A stretch of 6,650 nucleotides of DNA from positions 1-6,650 of the forward strand of contig JAIVIH010000019.1 of the NCBI GenBank assembly GCA_020200615.1. Direction: 5' to 3'. The position numbers were made by a program, and so were the translations under genes. The notes under the pieces are model-generated. The model was not told where the DNA came from. It saw nothing but the letters and a program-made list of their open reading frames with translations, and searched no databases. This document shows positions 6,578-6,650 of the stretch, in pieces. The stretch's first letter is position 1. Each line of letters starts with the position of its first letter. This DNA comes from Actinomycetota bacterium. GTDB lineage: Bacteria; Actinomycetota; Acidimicrobiia; Acidimicrobiales; AC-14.

Positions 6578-6650
6578 ATGGCGAGCGTGACAAATGTGAA
6601 CGACCTGCTCGAGGGCCACGTGACGCTGGACCTGGAGTGCCTCGACCGGA
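6578..6650 (+). CDS. N-terminus of a protein of unknown function, cut by window edge
   Basis: Only 24 codons are present, reading MASVTNVNDLLEGHVTLDLE and then CLDR. A G-rich stretch GGGGGTGG ends 5 nt before the ATG and can serve as the ribosome-binding site; an in-frame GTG at 6569 is an alternative start. The LLEGHVTLDLECLDR segment resembles, from memory, the start of a family of actinobacterial proteins usually annotated as hypothetical and often present in several copies per genome. That recollection could not be tested here. The frame is co-directional with treZ but separated by 146 bp with a large inverted repeat, so it is probably not part of the trehalose operon. No function is assigned. 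Confidence 0.6.
   Translation, partial: MASVTNVNDLLEGHVTLDLECLDR

Noticed and set aside
1..6650. Search for tRNA, rRNA, CRISPR repeats or direct-repeat arrays
   Set aside because: No cloverleaf-like segment, rRNA-like stretch or regularly spaced repeat was recognised by eye on either strand.

Overview
The window is GC-rich, densely coding bacterial DNA. The gene set points to a high-GC actinobacterium, possibly Acidimicrobiia or a relative. The evidence is a LigC-type ATP-dependent DNA ligase close to the mycobacterial one, a small GHKL anti-sigma kinase, a TTG-started RpoD-like sigma factor, and a TreY/TreZ trehalose pair. The lineage is an inference from gene content and codon use, because no rRNA or other taxonomic marker lies in the window.

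Left part, minus strand, read from about 1990 down to 1. A complete ATP-dependent DNA ligase (ligC, 1990-920) is followed after 59 bp by a small ATP-binding protein of the RsbW/SpoIIAB anti-sigma kinase type (860-441). After another 86 bp comes the N-terminal 118 residues of an RpoD-like sigma-70 factor (354-1, running off the left edge). The sigma gene starts with TTG behind a strong Shine-Dalgarno sequence and is easily missed. Short inverted repeats lie after the ligC stop and after the kinase stop, and a weak promoter-like pair precedes the sigma gene. The three genes may therefore not form one simple operon.

Centre and right, plus strand. The trehalose genes treY (2044-4707) and treZ (4707-6431) diverge from ligC across 53 bp and overlap each other by one base (TGATG). 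TreY isomerises the reducing end of a maltooligosaccharide to a trehalose unit, and TreZ cleaves that unit off as free trehalose. Both proteins keep all GH13 catalytic residues. The debranching enzyme treX, a common partner, is not in the window.

Right edge. After treZ there is a 146-bp noncoding gap holding a 17-bp imperfect inverted repeat (16 of 17 pairs). It lies just upstream of a new plus-strand reading frame that starts at 6578 and is cut off after 24 codons. That N-terminus resembles, from memory, a multi-copy actinobacterial protein family, so the boundary may mark a mobile or repeated unit.

Most of the window is recognisable core or accessory metabolism and regulation. The less ordinary points are the pairing of an RsbW-like kinase with a region-1.2-containing sigma factor, its proximity to a DNA-repair ligase and trehalose synthesis, and the structured leader at the right edge.
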